DNA of 15,148 nucleotides from Burkholderiales bacterium (GTDB taxonomy: Bacteria; Pseudomonadota; Gammaproteobacteria; Burkholderiales; UBA11063). Positions 8,108 to 15,148 of the stretch are shown here, piece by piece. The stretch is taken from the NCBI GenBank assembly GCA_020697025.1, contig JAJFBO010000003.1, positions 1,396-16,543 of the forward strand. Reading direction: 5' to 3'. Positions within the stretch are counted from its first letter, which is position 1. Every line of letters starts with the position of its first letter. The notes below the pieces were generated by a model. That model was given only the letters and a program-made list of their open reading frames with translations. It was not told the DNA's origin and searched no databases. The position numbers were made by a program, and so were the translations under genes.

Positions 8108-9217
8108 TTATTCCAACTGCTTTAATAAATCATTTAAGTACTTGGCCTGATGTTTAGAAAAATCCTTATCTTGTGCCCCTGAATATAGTGATATGTTAAG
8201 AGTAGTAACTGTTGGCGTTTTAACTCCTAATTTTATTACATACATCGCTTTAGGTATTTGTAAGCTATTTTTATTACTGCCAAACCAGCGGTCAAGAAAA
8301 CCAGGTTCGGGATTATCAATTTGTGATTGCAGCGGATAGACATAATATTCACCTGTAGTCCGGTTTTTATCAGTCACCCCTAATCCCACACGCTCTAAAG
8401 CTAAACCAGCACGCCACCATGCCCGGTCAAATGCATCATTAATTACTAGTGTTGATCCGTCCAAGGCTGCTGTTTTGGTCTCAACTGCCGCTACTGCAGC
8501 AATTTGTGATTCTATATGCTCTACCGGTACTTTTACAGGGTTGGCAAAAGCCATAAATTTCATTAAAAATTCAAGTTCCATCTTCGGATCTGGCGGCATT
8601 GGCATCCAAACAGGTATTTGATTATCCGAGGAAGACACACGGATATTCTGGTTAAGATATTTGGTACATCCTGGATATACTTCATTCATTTGGTAAATAG
8701 TAACAAATACTTGTGTATCACCACCATTTTGCCATAAATTTATGCGAAACATAAATTGCGACTGCAATGAATACATATTGCCCCAGCCAATCCAATCAAA
8801 GAAAGCTCGTATATCTTTTTCTTTTACTACATTATTCTTTGACGTCCAATCAGTTTGCATTAAACCAACTGTCTGATTTTGATATTTTATAGCAAGGCCG
8901 GATTGATTAAGAAAAGCCTGCATTAATGGCCCTACCTGATTAACTGTTTTACCTTTTATCATTAGGTAACGCTCGCTGCCGCCTTGCACGATCTGCATAT
9001 CCTTAATTTGATTTAAGGTATACCCTGCATTAACCGTACTTGTAGGCAGCATTTTCAGGCCCCCGCTAACATCAGGCGCACTAAGTCCAGGAGGAACTAT
9101 CAAATCAGAAGTAGGACGAGATAATCCTAATGAGTATTCTGACGCCGCCCCCATATTAGAACAAGCAGTTAGTACACATAGGCCAAGACAAATCAGTATA
9201 TTTATTATTTTTTGCAT
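8108..9217 (-). CDS. bamC: BamC, outer-membrane assembly lipoprotein
   Basis: A lipoprotein subunit of the BAM complex that inserts beta-barrel proteins into the outer membrane. A short signal peptide ends in the lipobox LTAC with the lipidated Cys at C19. A flexible region with the typical LIVPPGLSAPDV (about 39-50) follows, the segment that in E. coli BamC wraps on BamD. Two helix-grip domains come next, at about 85-215 and 245-365; the first contains the family's G-L-M-Q-T-D-W stretch. Its 369 residues compare with 344 in E. coli. The gene starts inside the end of dapA (13-base overlap), reproducing the well-known dapA-bamC (dapX/nlpB) pairing, and is followed after 13 bases by the BepA-like protease. 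GGA 8 bases before the ATG is a plausible ribosome binding site inside dapA, so translation is probably coupled. Confidence 0.9.
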   Translation of the reverse strand: MQKIINILICLGLCVLTACSNMGAASEYSLGLSRPTSDLIVPPGLSAPDVSGGLKMLPTSTVNAGYTLNQIKDMQIVQGGSERYLMIKGKTVNQVGPLMQAFLNQSGLAIKYQNQTVGLMQTDWTSKNNVVKEKDIRAFFDWIGWGNMYSLQSQFMFRINLWQNGGDTQVFVTIYQMNEVYPGCTKYLNQNIRVSSSDNQIPVWMPMPPDPKMELEFLMKFMAFANPVKVPVEHIESQIAAVAAVETKTAALDGSTLVINDAFDRAWWRAGLALERVGLGVTDKNRTTGEYYVYPLQSQIDNPEPGFLDRWFGSNKNSLQIPKAMYVIKLGVKTPTVTTLNISLYSGAQDKDFSKHQAKYLNDLLKQLE

Positions 9218-10092
9218 TTTATATCCATTAATTCTAGTTTTATATATTCTTGTGACAACCCGCTTAATGGCAAGAGCGGCAGCCTTACCATATTATGTTT
9301 GATAACATCCATAAAAGTTAAGCCCCATTTTAATGCTACCGGATTTGTCTCCATTGGTAAAGTATTATATAAGCCTGATAAACTGTCATTAATTTTGGTT
9401 ACTAATAATTTATTTCCTGATAATGCATTATCAATTAAAGATTTAAATTGACCAGGAAATAAATTACTGGCAACTGACACTACTCCATCTCCACCTTCTA
9501 GAACAAAATCGGAGGAAGTCTTATCATCTCCTGAGTATACAGCAAAATTTGCCCTACGGCGCTGGAATAAATCACAAGCACGTGCAATATTTGCTGTTGC
9601 ATCTTTTATACCCACAATATTTGGATAGTCCAAAGCCAGCCTGAGTATGGTTGCATTATCTAAATCACATGCTGTCCGGCTGGGAATATTATATAGAATA
9701 ATTGGACGTCTGCTTGTCTTTGCTATAGCTTTAAAATGCTGGTATAAACCTTCCTGGGTTGGTCGTATATACGCAGGAGTTGTTGCCATATAATAATCTA
9801 TGCCCTCTATATCATTTAATTTTTTAGTAAAATCAACTGCAAAATTAGTTGCAATATCATTAAATGCTATAATAATCTTTGCACTACCCTTATTTATTTT
9901 TATAACATGTGAAACAACTGCAATTTTCTCCTCAACTGTAAGGAGTGAACCCTCACCAGTAGAACCAGCAACTACCAGCCCATCAACCCTGTTTTTATTT
10001 TGAAACAAGACCAGGCTGGTTAAAGAGTCAAAATCAATTGTCCCATCTTGGTACATTGGTGTAGCTAGGGCAGTTAAAACCCCTCGAAGCAT
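9205..10092 (-). CDS. dapA: 4-hydroxy-tetrahydrodipicolinate synthase
   Basis: Condenses pyruvate with aspartate semialdehyde, the first committed step to diaminopimelate and lysine, so it feeds peptidoglycan synthesis in the cytoplasm. The 295 residues match the family length of about 292. Catalytic features are visible: the Schiff-base lysine K163 in GIKDA, Tyr134 in LYNIPSRT, Thr45 in GSTGEG, R139, and Tyr108 at the position of E. coli Y107. The neighbouring E. coli Y106 is replaced by Ala (TPAYIRP), a small variation next to the catalytic Tyr. A strong AGGGG ribosome binding site precedes the ATG by 8 bases. It lies 15 bases after asmA and overlaps bamC by 13 bases, in the middle of the envelope operon. 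Confidence 0.95.
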   Translation of the reverse strand: MLRGVLTALATPMYQDGTIDFDSLTSLVLFQNKNRVDGLVVAGSTGEGSLLTVEEKIAVVSHVIKINKGSAKIIIAFNDIATNFAVDFTKKLNDIEGIDYYMATTPAYIRPTQEGLYQHFKAIAKTSRRPIILYNIPSRTACDLDNATILRLALDYPNIVGIKDATANIARACDLFQRRRANFAVYSGDDKTSSDFVLEGGDGVVSVASNLFPGQFKSLIDNALSGNKLLVTKINDSLSGLYNTLPMETNPVALKWGLTFMDVIKHNMVRLPLLPLSGLSQEYIKLELMDIKCKK

Positions 10093-10107
10093 AATTATCC
10101 CCTATTC

Positions 10108-12222
10108 CTAATGTTTTTTCTTTTTATGTATACTATTTTTTTTTGCAGCCACTGGCTTTACAATATCTCTAGTATAAAGATGTATATTTTTAATATTTAT
10201 TTTTGGGCTAAACAAATCACCCGTTACAGTTACAGGGATTAAAACAGAATTTATTTTTTCATTATTACGTGGTAACGCGCTTTTAATCGATAGAGCATAA
10301 TTTATTTTAGCATTATCAAAATCAACTTGCCCATTGCCTGTAGCAATGACATATTTAGATGAAAAGTTAACTAAACCATTATTACTTACACCATTTACAA
10401 AGTTAAAGCTTGATCGCAATCTCTCAAAAGCTGTAGATTTTTTACTAGTAAAATTCATATCCGCCGGATTAACAAATAAATTAAAATCTACTCCATGAAA
10501 CATCCCATTTGAAGCACCCAGAGAAATATTACCATTTAAATTATGATATAGATCACTATAAGAATGTATTTTCGGCACAACAATATCGGCAACAAGATCT
10601 GCTTGTCCGCTAATTGCCTGAACATCAAATAAATCGCTAAACATATCTTGCAGGTTAACATTATTAATTACTTGCTTAGCACTAACATTATATTCATTTT
10701 CTCCAATTTTCTCTACTTTAACCTGTCCATTTAATAATCCTTTATATACATCTGCACGTATTTTATTCACATTTAAAGTATTATTAAGCACTGTAAATTT
10801 TGTTGATAAGTTATTTAAATTTATTCGGTCTAGCGCAAAATGTTTAATTATTAAATTGGCGTCAATATTAATTAAGGAAAGCCAGTCAAAAGGTAAGCGG
10901 CTATCATCGTATAGTAATGGAAGAATTTTTTCTTTATTAATTTTTATCCTGGATAAATCCAGATCATCTATATAACCAGCTAAAACCAGATATGGTTTAA
11001 CCTGATTGTAAAACTGCATTTTTAATTTTAATGGAGCACTATTTAAGCTACCAACAAAATTGATATCCAATAATTTTTGTTTTGGAAAATATCTGCAATT
11101 ACCAGATAATTCACCGCTAAATTTACCTGTAGCAAATTCTGGTAAAACTAAATTAACCTTATTTTCACATTTGCCAGCAGCAATAGATAAGGCCGATTCA
11201 CTATAATTTATGTCGCTTAAGTTTGAATTTAACTCCAATTTATTACCATTATATGACATGGTATAATTAGTAGTTATTTTATCAATATCTAATCCGGCAT
11301 AATTATTAAAGGTAATCTGATTGGCTGCAACTTTAATATCATGCATAACTAATAAATTACCATATTGCATATTCAAGCTTAACTGTTTTATACTAGCTTT
11401 AGCAAAAGAAAAAAGAAATTCATTTGCACTTATATCACTTTTATAATCATTACTATTTATATTTCCCTGAACCTGAGATAAAATAAGAGCTGATGATTCC
11501 ATATAATAAGTAGCGTTTGAATTTAATTTTAGCTGAAAACTCTGTCCATTGTATAACCTGATTTGAAAGTCCTTAAATAAAATTTTATGCGGCATTACAC
11601 CAGCTAATTTGCCACTCACCAGGGAATACATATTTTTATTATCAAGCTTAAACCCTAGTTCAAAATTAGCACCAGCACCAGCTTGACGTATTTTAATTGA
11701 ACCATCGCTTACTTTATTTATAACCTGGTCTCCTGCCGTATGTATTCCATATACATCAAAAGTTGTAATCCGGCTAAAAAAATTCCGCCGTGCATTTGAT
11801 AGATTAAACATATTACCCAGATTTGTTTTTTTAATTAAGTTAGCTTCATGAATTTCGACATCATTTAAGGCCATCCGCCGCACTTTATAACGTGCAAATA
11901 CAAGATCAAGCCAGGATAACTGACAGTTCATATCTTTTATTTTAACCAATGGATCATAGCTTTTAGTATCAACCTCAACATCTCTAAAACCTAAACTTAG
12001 CCCATGCCAAAATTTTGGAGAAACATGCCCAACTACCTCTACATGATAATTATTGCTATCAAATTGCTCGATAATTAACTGTTTTACTCTATCTTCATCA
12101 AATAAATAAAAGAAGAAAAATATTGGCAGTACAATAAATATAAAAGCAAAAATTACTATTAGCCAATAACACAGCCTAATTTTATTTTGATGACGTTTCA
12201 AATATTTAATCACTTGTTTCAT
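10108..12222 (-). CDS. AsmA family inner-membrane/periplasmic protein
   Basis: A 704-residue protein anchored by one N-terminal helix (about 18-42), with the rest in the periplasm. AsmA-like proteins are bridge-like repeating beta-groove proteins implicated in phospholipid transport to the outer membrane; E. coli asmA was found as a suppressor of OmpF assembly defects. The C-terminal part (about 545-690) shows the family pattern: LSGQADLVADI, a GNISLGASNGMFHGVDF segment, TAFERLRSSFNFVNGV, then GNGQVDF and VTVTGDLFSPKI. The N-terminal part (residues 43-110) has the FGL-x-DVEV-type AsmA start (LGFRDVEVD). The protein ends in a basic tail (KKNSIHKKKKH) after the last domain. It lies 67 bases after coaE and 15 bases before dapA. 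The exact subfamily (AsmA, YhdP, TamB-like) is not certain; length and the C-terminal domain favour AsmA itself. Confidence 0.85.
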   Translation of the reverse strand: MKQVIKYLKRHQNKIRLCYWLIVIFAFIFIVLPIFFFFYLFDEDRVKQLIIEQFDSNNYHVEVVGHVSPKFWHGLSLGFRDVEVDTKSYDPLVKIKDMNCQLSWLDLVFARYKVRRMALNDVEIHEANLIKKTNLGNMFNLSNARRNFFSRITTFDVYGIHTAGDQVINKVSDGSIKIRQAGAGANFELGFKLDNKNMYSLVSGKLAGVMPHKILFKDFQIRLYNGQSFQLKLNSNATYYMESSALILSQVQGNINSNDYKSDISANEFLFSFAKASIKQLSLNMQYGNLLVMHDIKVAANQITFNNYAGLDIDKITTNYTMSYNGNKLELNSNLSDINYSESALSIAAGKCENKVNLVLPEFATGKFSGELSGNCRYFPKQKLLDINFVGSLNSAPLKLKMQFYNQVKPYLVLAGYIDDLDLSRIKINKEKILPLLYDDSRLPFDWLSLINIDANLIIKHFALDRINLNNLSTKFTVLNNTLNVNKIRADVYKGLLNGQVKVEKIGENEYNVSAKQVINNVNLQDMFSDLFDVQAISGQADLVADIVVPKIHSYSDLYHNLNGNISLGASNGMFHGVDFNLFVNPADMNFTSKKSTAFERLRSSFNFVNGVSNNGLVNFSSKYVIATGNGQVDFDNAKINYALSIKSALPRNNEKINSVLIPVTVTGDLFSPKINIKNIHLYTRDIVKPVAAKKNSIHKKKKH

Positions 12223-12260
12223 ATTTTAACTTTACCCAAAGGATTTTTTATATAAATTTT

Positions 12261-12278
12261 AAAGGATGGCGGTCCTTT
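12261..12278. repeat. Inverted repeat between coaE and asmA
   Basis: AAAGGA (12261-12266) and TCCTTT (12273-12278) flank a GC-rich 6-base loop in the 67-base gap. Read on the plus strand it is followed by a T-run and looks terminator-like, but the genes here are read on the minus strand, where no T-run follows. It may be an mRNA hairpin that affects processing between coaE and asmA. Confidence 0.35.
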
Positions 12279-12289
12279 TTTAAAGTGGT

Positions 12290-12901
12290 TTATAACCTTG
12301 CATTTACTAAATTATTATATATCCCATGCAATTTATTTACTTGTGACTTCAAATCAAGTATTGTTTTATTATTATCTAATACATCATTAGTTAATTTCAT
12401 TTGTTCTGCTCTTGGCATTTGGCTGCTTAATACCGCAAGAACCATGTCCTTACTCCAACCATTACGTTTAATAACCCTGTCAATAATTATATTTTCGCTA
12501 CAATCAACAAAAATGCTTCGATTCATATACTTCATATATCTTGGTGATTGAAATAATAGCGGTACCACAATTACTGTGTACAAACTGTTGCTGCGGCTGA
12601 CACTGGCTACAACTTCATCAAAAATCAAGGGGTGAAGTATGGATTCTAATTTAAGTTTTTCATGCTTGTGGCTAAATATTAATTCACGCATTAAACTTCG
12701 GTTTAATGCTCCGTCTAAAGTAATATACTTTTGACCAAACTCTTTGATAATTAATGGCATTGCCGTGCCATTTGTATTAGTTAGCTCATGGCTTATGATA
12801 TCCGTGTCAATAACATCAATCCCAAAATTAGCAAAATAATTTGCAACTAAAGATTTGCCGCTGCCAATTAAACCAGTTAAACCAATCTTATATTTACTCA
12901 T
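12290..12901 (-). CDS. coaE: Dephospho-CoA kinase
   Basis: Phosphorylates dephospho-CoA with ATP in the last step of coenzyme A synthesis. The 203 residues match the family length. The P-loop GLIGSGKS is at 10-17, followed by the characteristic DVIDTDIISHEL (29-40). Further conserved features are the VVPLLFQS motif (about 112-119) and a lid region with VIKRNGWS. It overlaps the prepilin peptidase gene by four bases (ATGA) and so is probably translationally coupled, the usual pilD-coaE arrangement. Its carrier-protein cofactor precursor CoA is also needed by the NRPS T domain, but that is general metabolism and not a link specific to this window. Confidence 0.95.
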   Translation of the reverse strand: MSKYKIGLTGLIGSGKSLVANYFANFGIDVIDTDIISHELTNTNGTAMPLIIKEFGQKYITLDGALNRSLMRELIFSHKHEKLKLESILHPLIFDEVVASVSRSNSLYTVIVVPLLFQSPRYMKYMNRSIFVDCSENIIIDRVIKRNGWSKDMVLAVLSSQMPRAEQMKLTNDVLDNNKTILDLKSQVNKLHGIYNNLVNARL

Positions 12902-13779
12902 AACTGAAAGAGCGCCAGATTCAGATATTTGCCAGCTAGAACTACAATTAAGCCGGCAGCCCCTAAAAATGGACCAAATGGTATATGTCCAGATATGTTT
13001 TCATCAGAATATAGTTTACCACTTACTTTAGCTATAATATAGTATATTATTCCAAGCATTGATGAAATAAGCAAAATAACCACGAAAGCATTATAACCAG
13101 TCCAGGCTAAAATTGCCGCAAAAAATTTAAAATCACCATATCCCATTCCCTCCCGTTTAGTTATTATTTTAAATAACCAGTAAACTAACCATAAGGAGAG
13201 GTAGCCAACTACGGCGCCAATTACCGCATTTGCCAGGCTTAATGACAATATTCCATTTAAATTAACAATTAAACCCAGCCACAATAAACTTAAAGTAAGC
13301 TCATCGGGTAGTAGCATAGTATCAAAATCAATCAAGATTAAACAAACGATAAAACTGATAAATACTAAAAGTCCCGGCAATAAGATTATATCATTGGAAA
13401 TATAACCAGCAATTACAAATAATACTCCAGTTGCCAATTCAACAAATGGATAGCGAACTGAGATTTTAGAATAACAATGATGACACCTGCCATTAACAAT
13501 AAAATAGCCTAAAACAGGAATATTGGCCCAGAATGGAATTTTAGTTTTGCACGAAGTGCAATGTGAAGCAGGGTGAATTAGATTAATCTGTTCATATGGG
13601 CAAGTTATATCTATATTTAATTGATTGATACTCTCATTGTGCCACTTGCGGTTTAAGATTACTGGCAGACGATAAACCACCACATTCAAAAAACTTCCTA
13701 TAATCAACCCTAAAAATAATAATACAAATCCACGAAGTAAAAAACTATTTTGAAAAATAAATGCAAATAATTCAGTCAT
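12898..13779 (-). CDS. pilD: Type IV prepilin peptidase / N-methyltransferase (PilD/GspO)
   Basis: A polytopic inner-membrane aspartic protease that cleaves class III signal peptides of type IV pilins and type II secretion pseudopilins and methylates the new N-terminus. Its 293 residues fit the family. The N-terminal motif GSFLNVVVYRLP (28-39) is followed by a cytoplasmic domain with two CxxC pairs (C74/C77 and C99/C102), the zinc site of the full bifunctional form. The catalytic aspartates are recognisable: D151 in LIDFDTMLLPD and D216 in GMGYGDFK. About seven to eight hydrophobic segments follow the usual layout. No pilin, pilB or pilC gene is visible, although a CNNM transporter lies immediately upstream. 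A G-rich stretch just before the start may act as ribosome binding site, though its spacing is long. Confidence 0.93.
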   Translation of the reverse strand: MTELFAFIFQNSFLLRGFVLLFLGLIIGSFLNVVVYRLPVILNRKWHNESINQLNIDITCPYEQINLIHPASHCTSCKTKIPFWANIPVLGYFIVNGRCHHCYSKISVRYPFVELATGVLFVIAGYISNDIILLPGLLVFISFIVCLILIDFDTMLLPDELTLSLLWLGLIVNLNGILSLSLANAVIGAVVGYLSLWLVYWLFKIITKREGMGYGDFKFFAAILAWTGYNAFVVILLISSMLGIIYYIIAKVSGKLYSDENISGHIPFGPFLGAAGLIVVLAGKYLNLALFQL

Positions 13780-13852
13780 AAATTATACCGCCCCCCAAAA
13801 TACCCTGAACAAACGCCATCTTCTAAGACAACGATTTTATTAATAATTTAGG

Positions 13853-13861
13853 ATTATATCA
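13853..13861 (-). promoter_or_regulatory. Extended -10 promoter candidate for pilD-coaE
   Basis: The minus strand reads TGATATAAT, a perfect extended -10 (TGnTATAAT), about 74 bases before the pilD ATG in the 121-base gap after the CNNM gene. No good -35 exists 17 bases upstream, which extended -10 promoters can tolerate. It is the best promoter-like element in the right half of the window and could drive the pilD-to-bepA run. Confidence 0.45.
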
Positions 13862-13898
13862 AATTTACCAATCACTTGTTATTACTTATAATCCATAT

Positions 13899-13916
13899 AA
13901 TTACAAAGCTGTAATT
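13899..13916 (-). repeat. 7-bp stem-loop over the stop codon of the CNNM gene
   Basis: AATTACA (13899-13905) and TGTAATT (13910-13916) are perfect arms around a 4-base loop, with the TAA stop inside one arm. No T-run follows on the minus strand, so it is not a classical terminator. It could be a weak attenuator or a processing site. Confidence 0.35.
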
Positions 13917-15148
13917 TTAACCCGCTCAACCCAATAGTCACCCATACTTATAACTTCAAATATTAAATTATTCAATTTAAAGCATACTCCGACATTTGGA
14001 ATTCCATATAATATTTTAAGTACCAGCCCATTAACTGTCCTTGCATCATCAGATAATTCAATGTTTAAGCTATATATTTCATTTAAGTCGCGAAGTAACA
14101 TTGTCCCATCAACAATAATATTATTCTCACGAGTTTTAACCGATAATGTTTTTTGTTGAGGCGACTCTGTGGTAAAATTTCCAAAAACCATTTCCAACAT
14201 ATCTTCTAAGCATGCAATACCCAGAATATCGCCATATTCGTTAATTACTACAAAAATACGCGTCTTCTTATGATTAGACCTGTTAATTTGTTTTACTATT
14301 GACATAAAATCATTAATAAATTCAATTGGGCGGATAATTTCGGCTAATGCTTCTTTGGTTAAATTTTCATGATTAAGTGATAAAATATCTTTGACATGGA
14401 TGAACCCAATAATGCTGTCTATAGTATCTTCATATACGGGTATTCTGGTGTGATGACTAGTATATATTTGTTTATATATAGACTGGATATTACCATTCAA
14501 ATTTATTGCTTCAACCATACGTAATGGAATTAAAACCTCCTTAACCGTCATACTGTCTAGTTTCATTGAATTTAATAAAATTAACCGATGGTTTCCTTTT
14601 ATAGGTGAACGCTTATCAGCAATAATTGCTTTTAATTCTTCCAAAGAAGCTGCATCTTCAGTAGAGCGAATGAACTTGGTAAAAAAATATACTATCTTGT
14701 CAATAACCCAAATCACGGGCCTACAAATAAAAAATAAATAATAAGACGGCAGAGCGATTATTTTTAAAACTAGGGTAGGATTTCTTGAGGCAATTACTTT
14801 TGGCATTGCTTCAGAAAAAATAATAATGAAAAATGCAATAACAATGGTAGTAAGCGGCAGCATGAAATGTGCATTTAATCTGTGACTAAGCATATTAGCT
14901 ATTAATACAGCAGACAATGTAGTAAACATTGCATTAAATAAACTATTGCCAAATAAACTAAAAATTAATACTTTTTCTAGTTCTTTTTTTAATAAATAAG
15001 CATAATTAGCCCAGATTTTTTTTCCTTTTAACGCTTCTAGTTTATGTTGGGAGATAGCTACAGCTGCAGTCTCCAGTAAAGAAAATAAACTACCTAGAAG
15101 TAGAACAATTAGTAAAATAAACCCGGTTAATAATTTTGAATAAATCAT
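13901..15148 (-). CDS. CNNM/CorC-HlyC family transporter (CorB-like)
   Basis: A membrane protein of the CNNM family, linked to Mg2+/Co2+ efflux. Layout: transmembrane DUF21 domain (about 1-160, helices near 5-25, 60-85, 98-115, 130-150) with the conserved FSLLETA (22-28) and FSEAMPK (111-117); two CBS domains (about 200-260 and 270-325) that bind nucleotides in this family; and a C-terminal CorC_HlyC domain (about 335-412). The 415 residues match CorB/YfjD. The ATG is the last codon of the window (15146-15148). The first helix begins right after it and about 17 residues precede the conserved motif, as in E. coli YfjD, so this is a credible start, but upstream codons are not visible. It precedes pilD by 121 bases. 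Confidence 0.88.
   Translation of the reverse strand: MIYSKLLTGFILLIVLLLGSLFSLLETAAVAISQHKLEALKGKKIWANYAYLLKKELEKVLIFSLFGNSLFNAMFTTLSAVLIANMLSHRLNAHFMLPLTTIVIAFFIIIFSEAMPKVIASRNPTLVLKIIALPSYYLFFICRPVIWVIDKIVYFFTKFIRSTEDAASLEELKAIIADKRSPIKGNHRLILLNSMKLDSMTVKEVLIPLRMVEAINLNGNIQSIYKQIYTSHHTRIPVYEDTIDSIIGFIHVKDILSLNHENLTKEALAEIIRPIEFINDFMSIVKQINRSNHKKTRIFVVINEYGDILGIACLEDMLEMVFGNFTTESPQQKTLSVKTRENNIIVDGTMLLRDLNEIYSLNIELSDDARTVNGLVLKILYGIPNVGVCFKLNNLIFEVISMGDYWVERVKITAL

Noticed and set aside
9212..9451. Plus-strand open frame of 79 codons
   Set aside because: It lies antisense to dapA, has no ribosome binding site and no recognisable protein features, while dapA is certain.
9800..10003. Plus-strand open frame of 67 codons
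   Set aside because: It is antisense to the well-conserved N-terminal half of dapA, and its hydrophobic look is a by-product of the opposite strand.
12261..12281. Rho-independent terminator between coaE and asmA
   Set aside because: The T-run follows the hairpin only on the plus strand, where no gene ends; on the transcribed strand it is followed by A-rich DNA.
12285..12551. Plus-strand open frame of 88 codons
   Set aside because: It is antisense to the 3' half of coaE and lacks any start signal or family likeness.
13782..13787. TATAAT as a -10 for pilD
   Set aside because: It lies only two bases before the pilD ATG on the minus strand, so no leader or ribosome binding site could be transcribed; the extended -10 at 13853-13861 is better placed.

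Overview
The window is AT-rich (roughly one third G+C by eye) and comes from a Gram-negative proteobacterium. It carries BamC, a BepA-like M48 protease, AsmA, a type IV prepilin peptidase, CoaE, DapA and a CNNM/CorC-family transporter. The dapA-bamC pairing is typical of Beta- and Gammaproteobacteria. The CNNM transporter next to prepilin peptidase and coaE recalls betaproteobacterial pil loci. An AT-rich Neisseriales-like lineage is possible, but that placement is inference from gene order only.

Left part (1-4239, minus strand): an accessory locus. A small four-helix DMT/SMR-like membrane protein (3880-4239) lies 47 bp upstream of a very large nonribosomal peptide synthetase gene. That gene starts at 3832 and runs off the left edge. 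The visible 1277 residues are one unbroken frame: formyltransferase domain, a remnant of a condensation-domain C-terminal lobe, adenylation domain, carrier protein, and the beginning of an epimerization-type domain. The adenylation pocket reads DFWNIGMVHK, the classical threonine code. The predicted starter is therefore N-formyl-threonine, epimerized if the E domain is active, so the locus would make an unidentified N-formylated peptide.

Middle (4240-5186): a 947-bp AT-rich gap between divergent genes. It contains a perfect 20-bp palindrome (4370-4389), further inverted repeats and only putative promoters. I see no RNA gene in it. It is followed by a plus-strand gene for a 453-residue soluble-looking protein that I do not recognise (5187-6548), which overlaps the end of the next gene by 8 bp, tail to tail.

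Right part (6541-15148, all minus strand, tightly packed): in transcription order a CNNM/HlyC-family transporter, prepilin peptidase, coaE, asmA, dapA, bamC and a BepA-like protease. Most gaps are small or overlapping (4-bp overlap pilD/coaE, 13-bp overlap dapA/bamC, 13-15 bp gaps elsewhere). The asmA-dapA-bamC-bepA part is coherent: envelope lipid transport and outer-membrane protein assembly with its quality-control protease, plus diaminopimelate supply for peptidoglycan. The most distinctive content is the formylating NRPS, the operator-like palindrome upstream of it, and the orphan protein on the other side of the gap.
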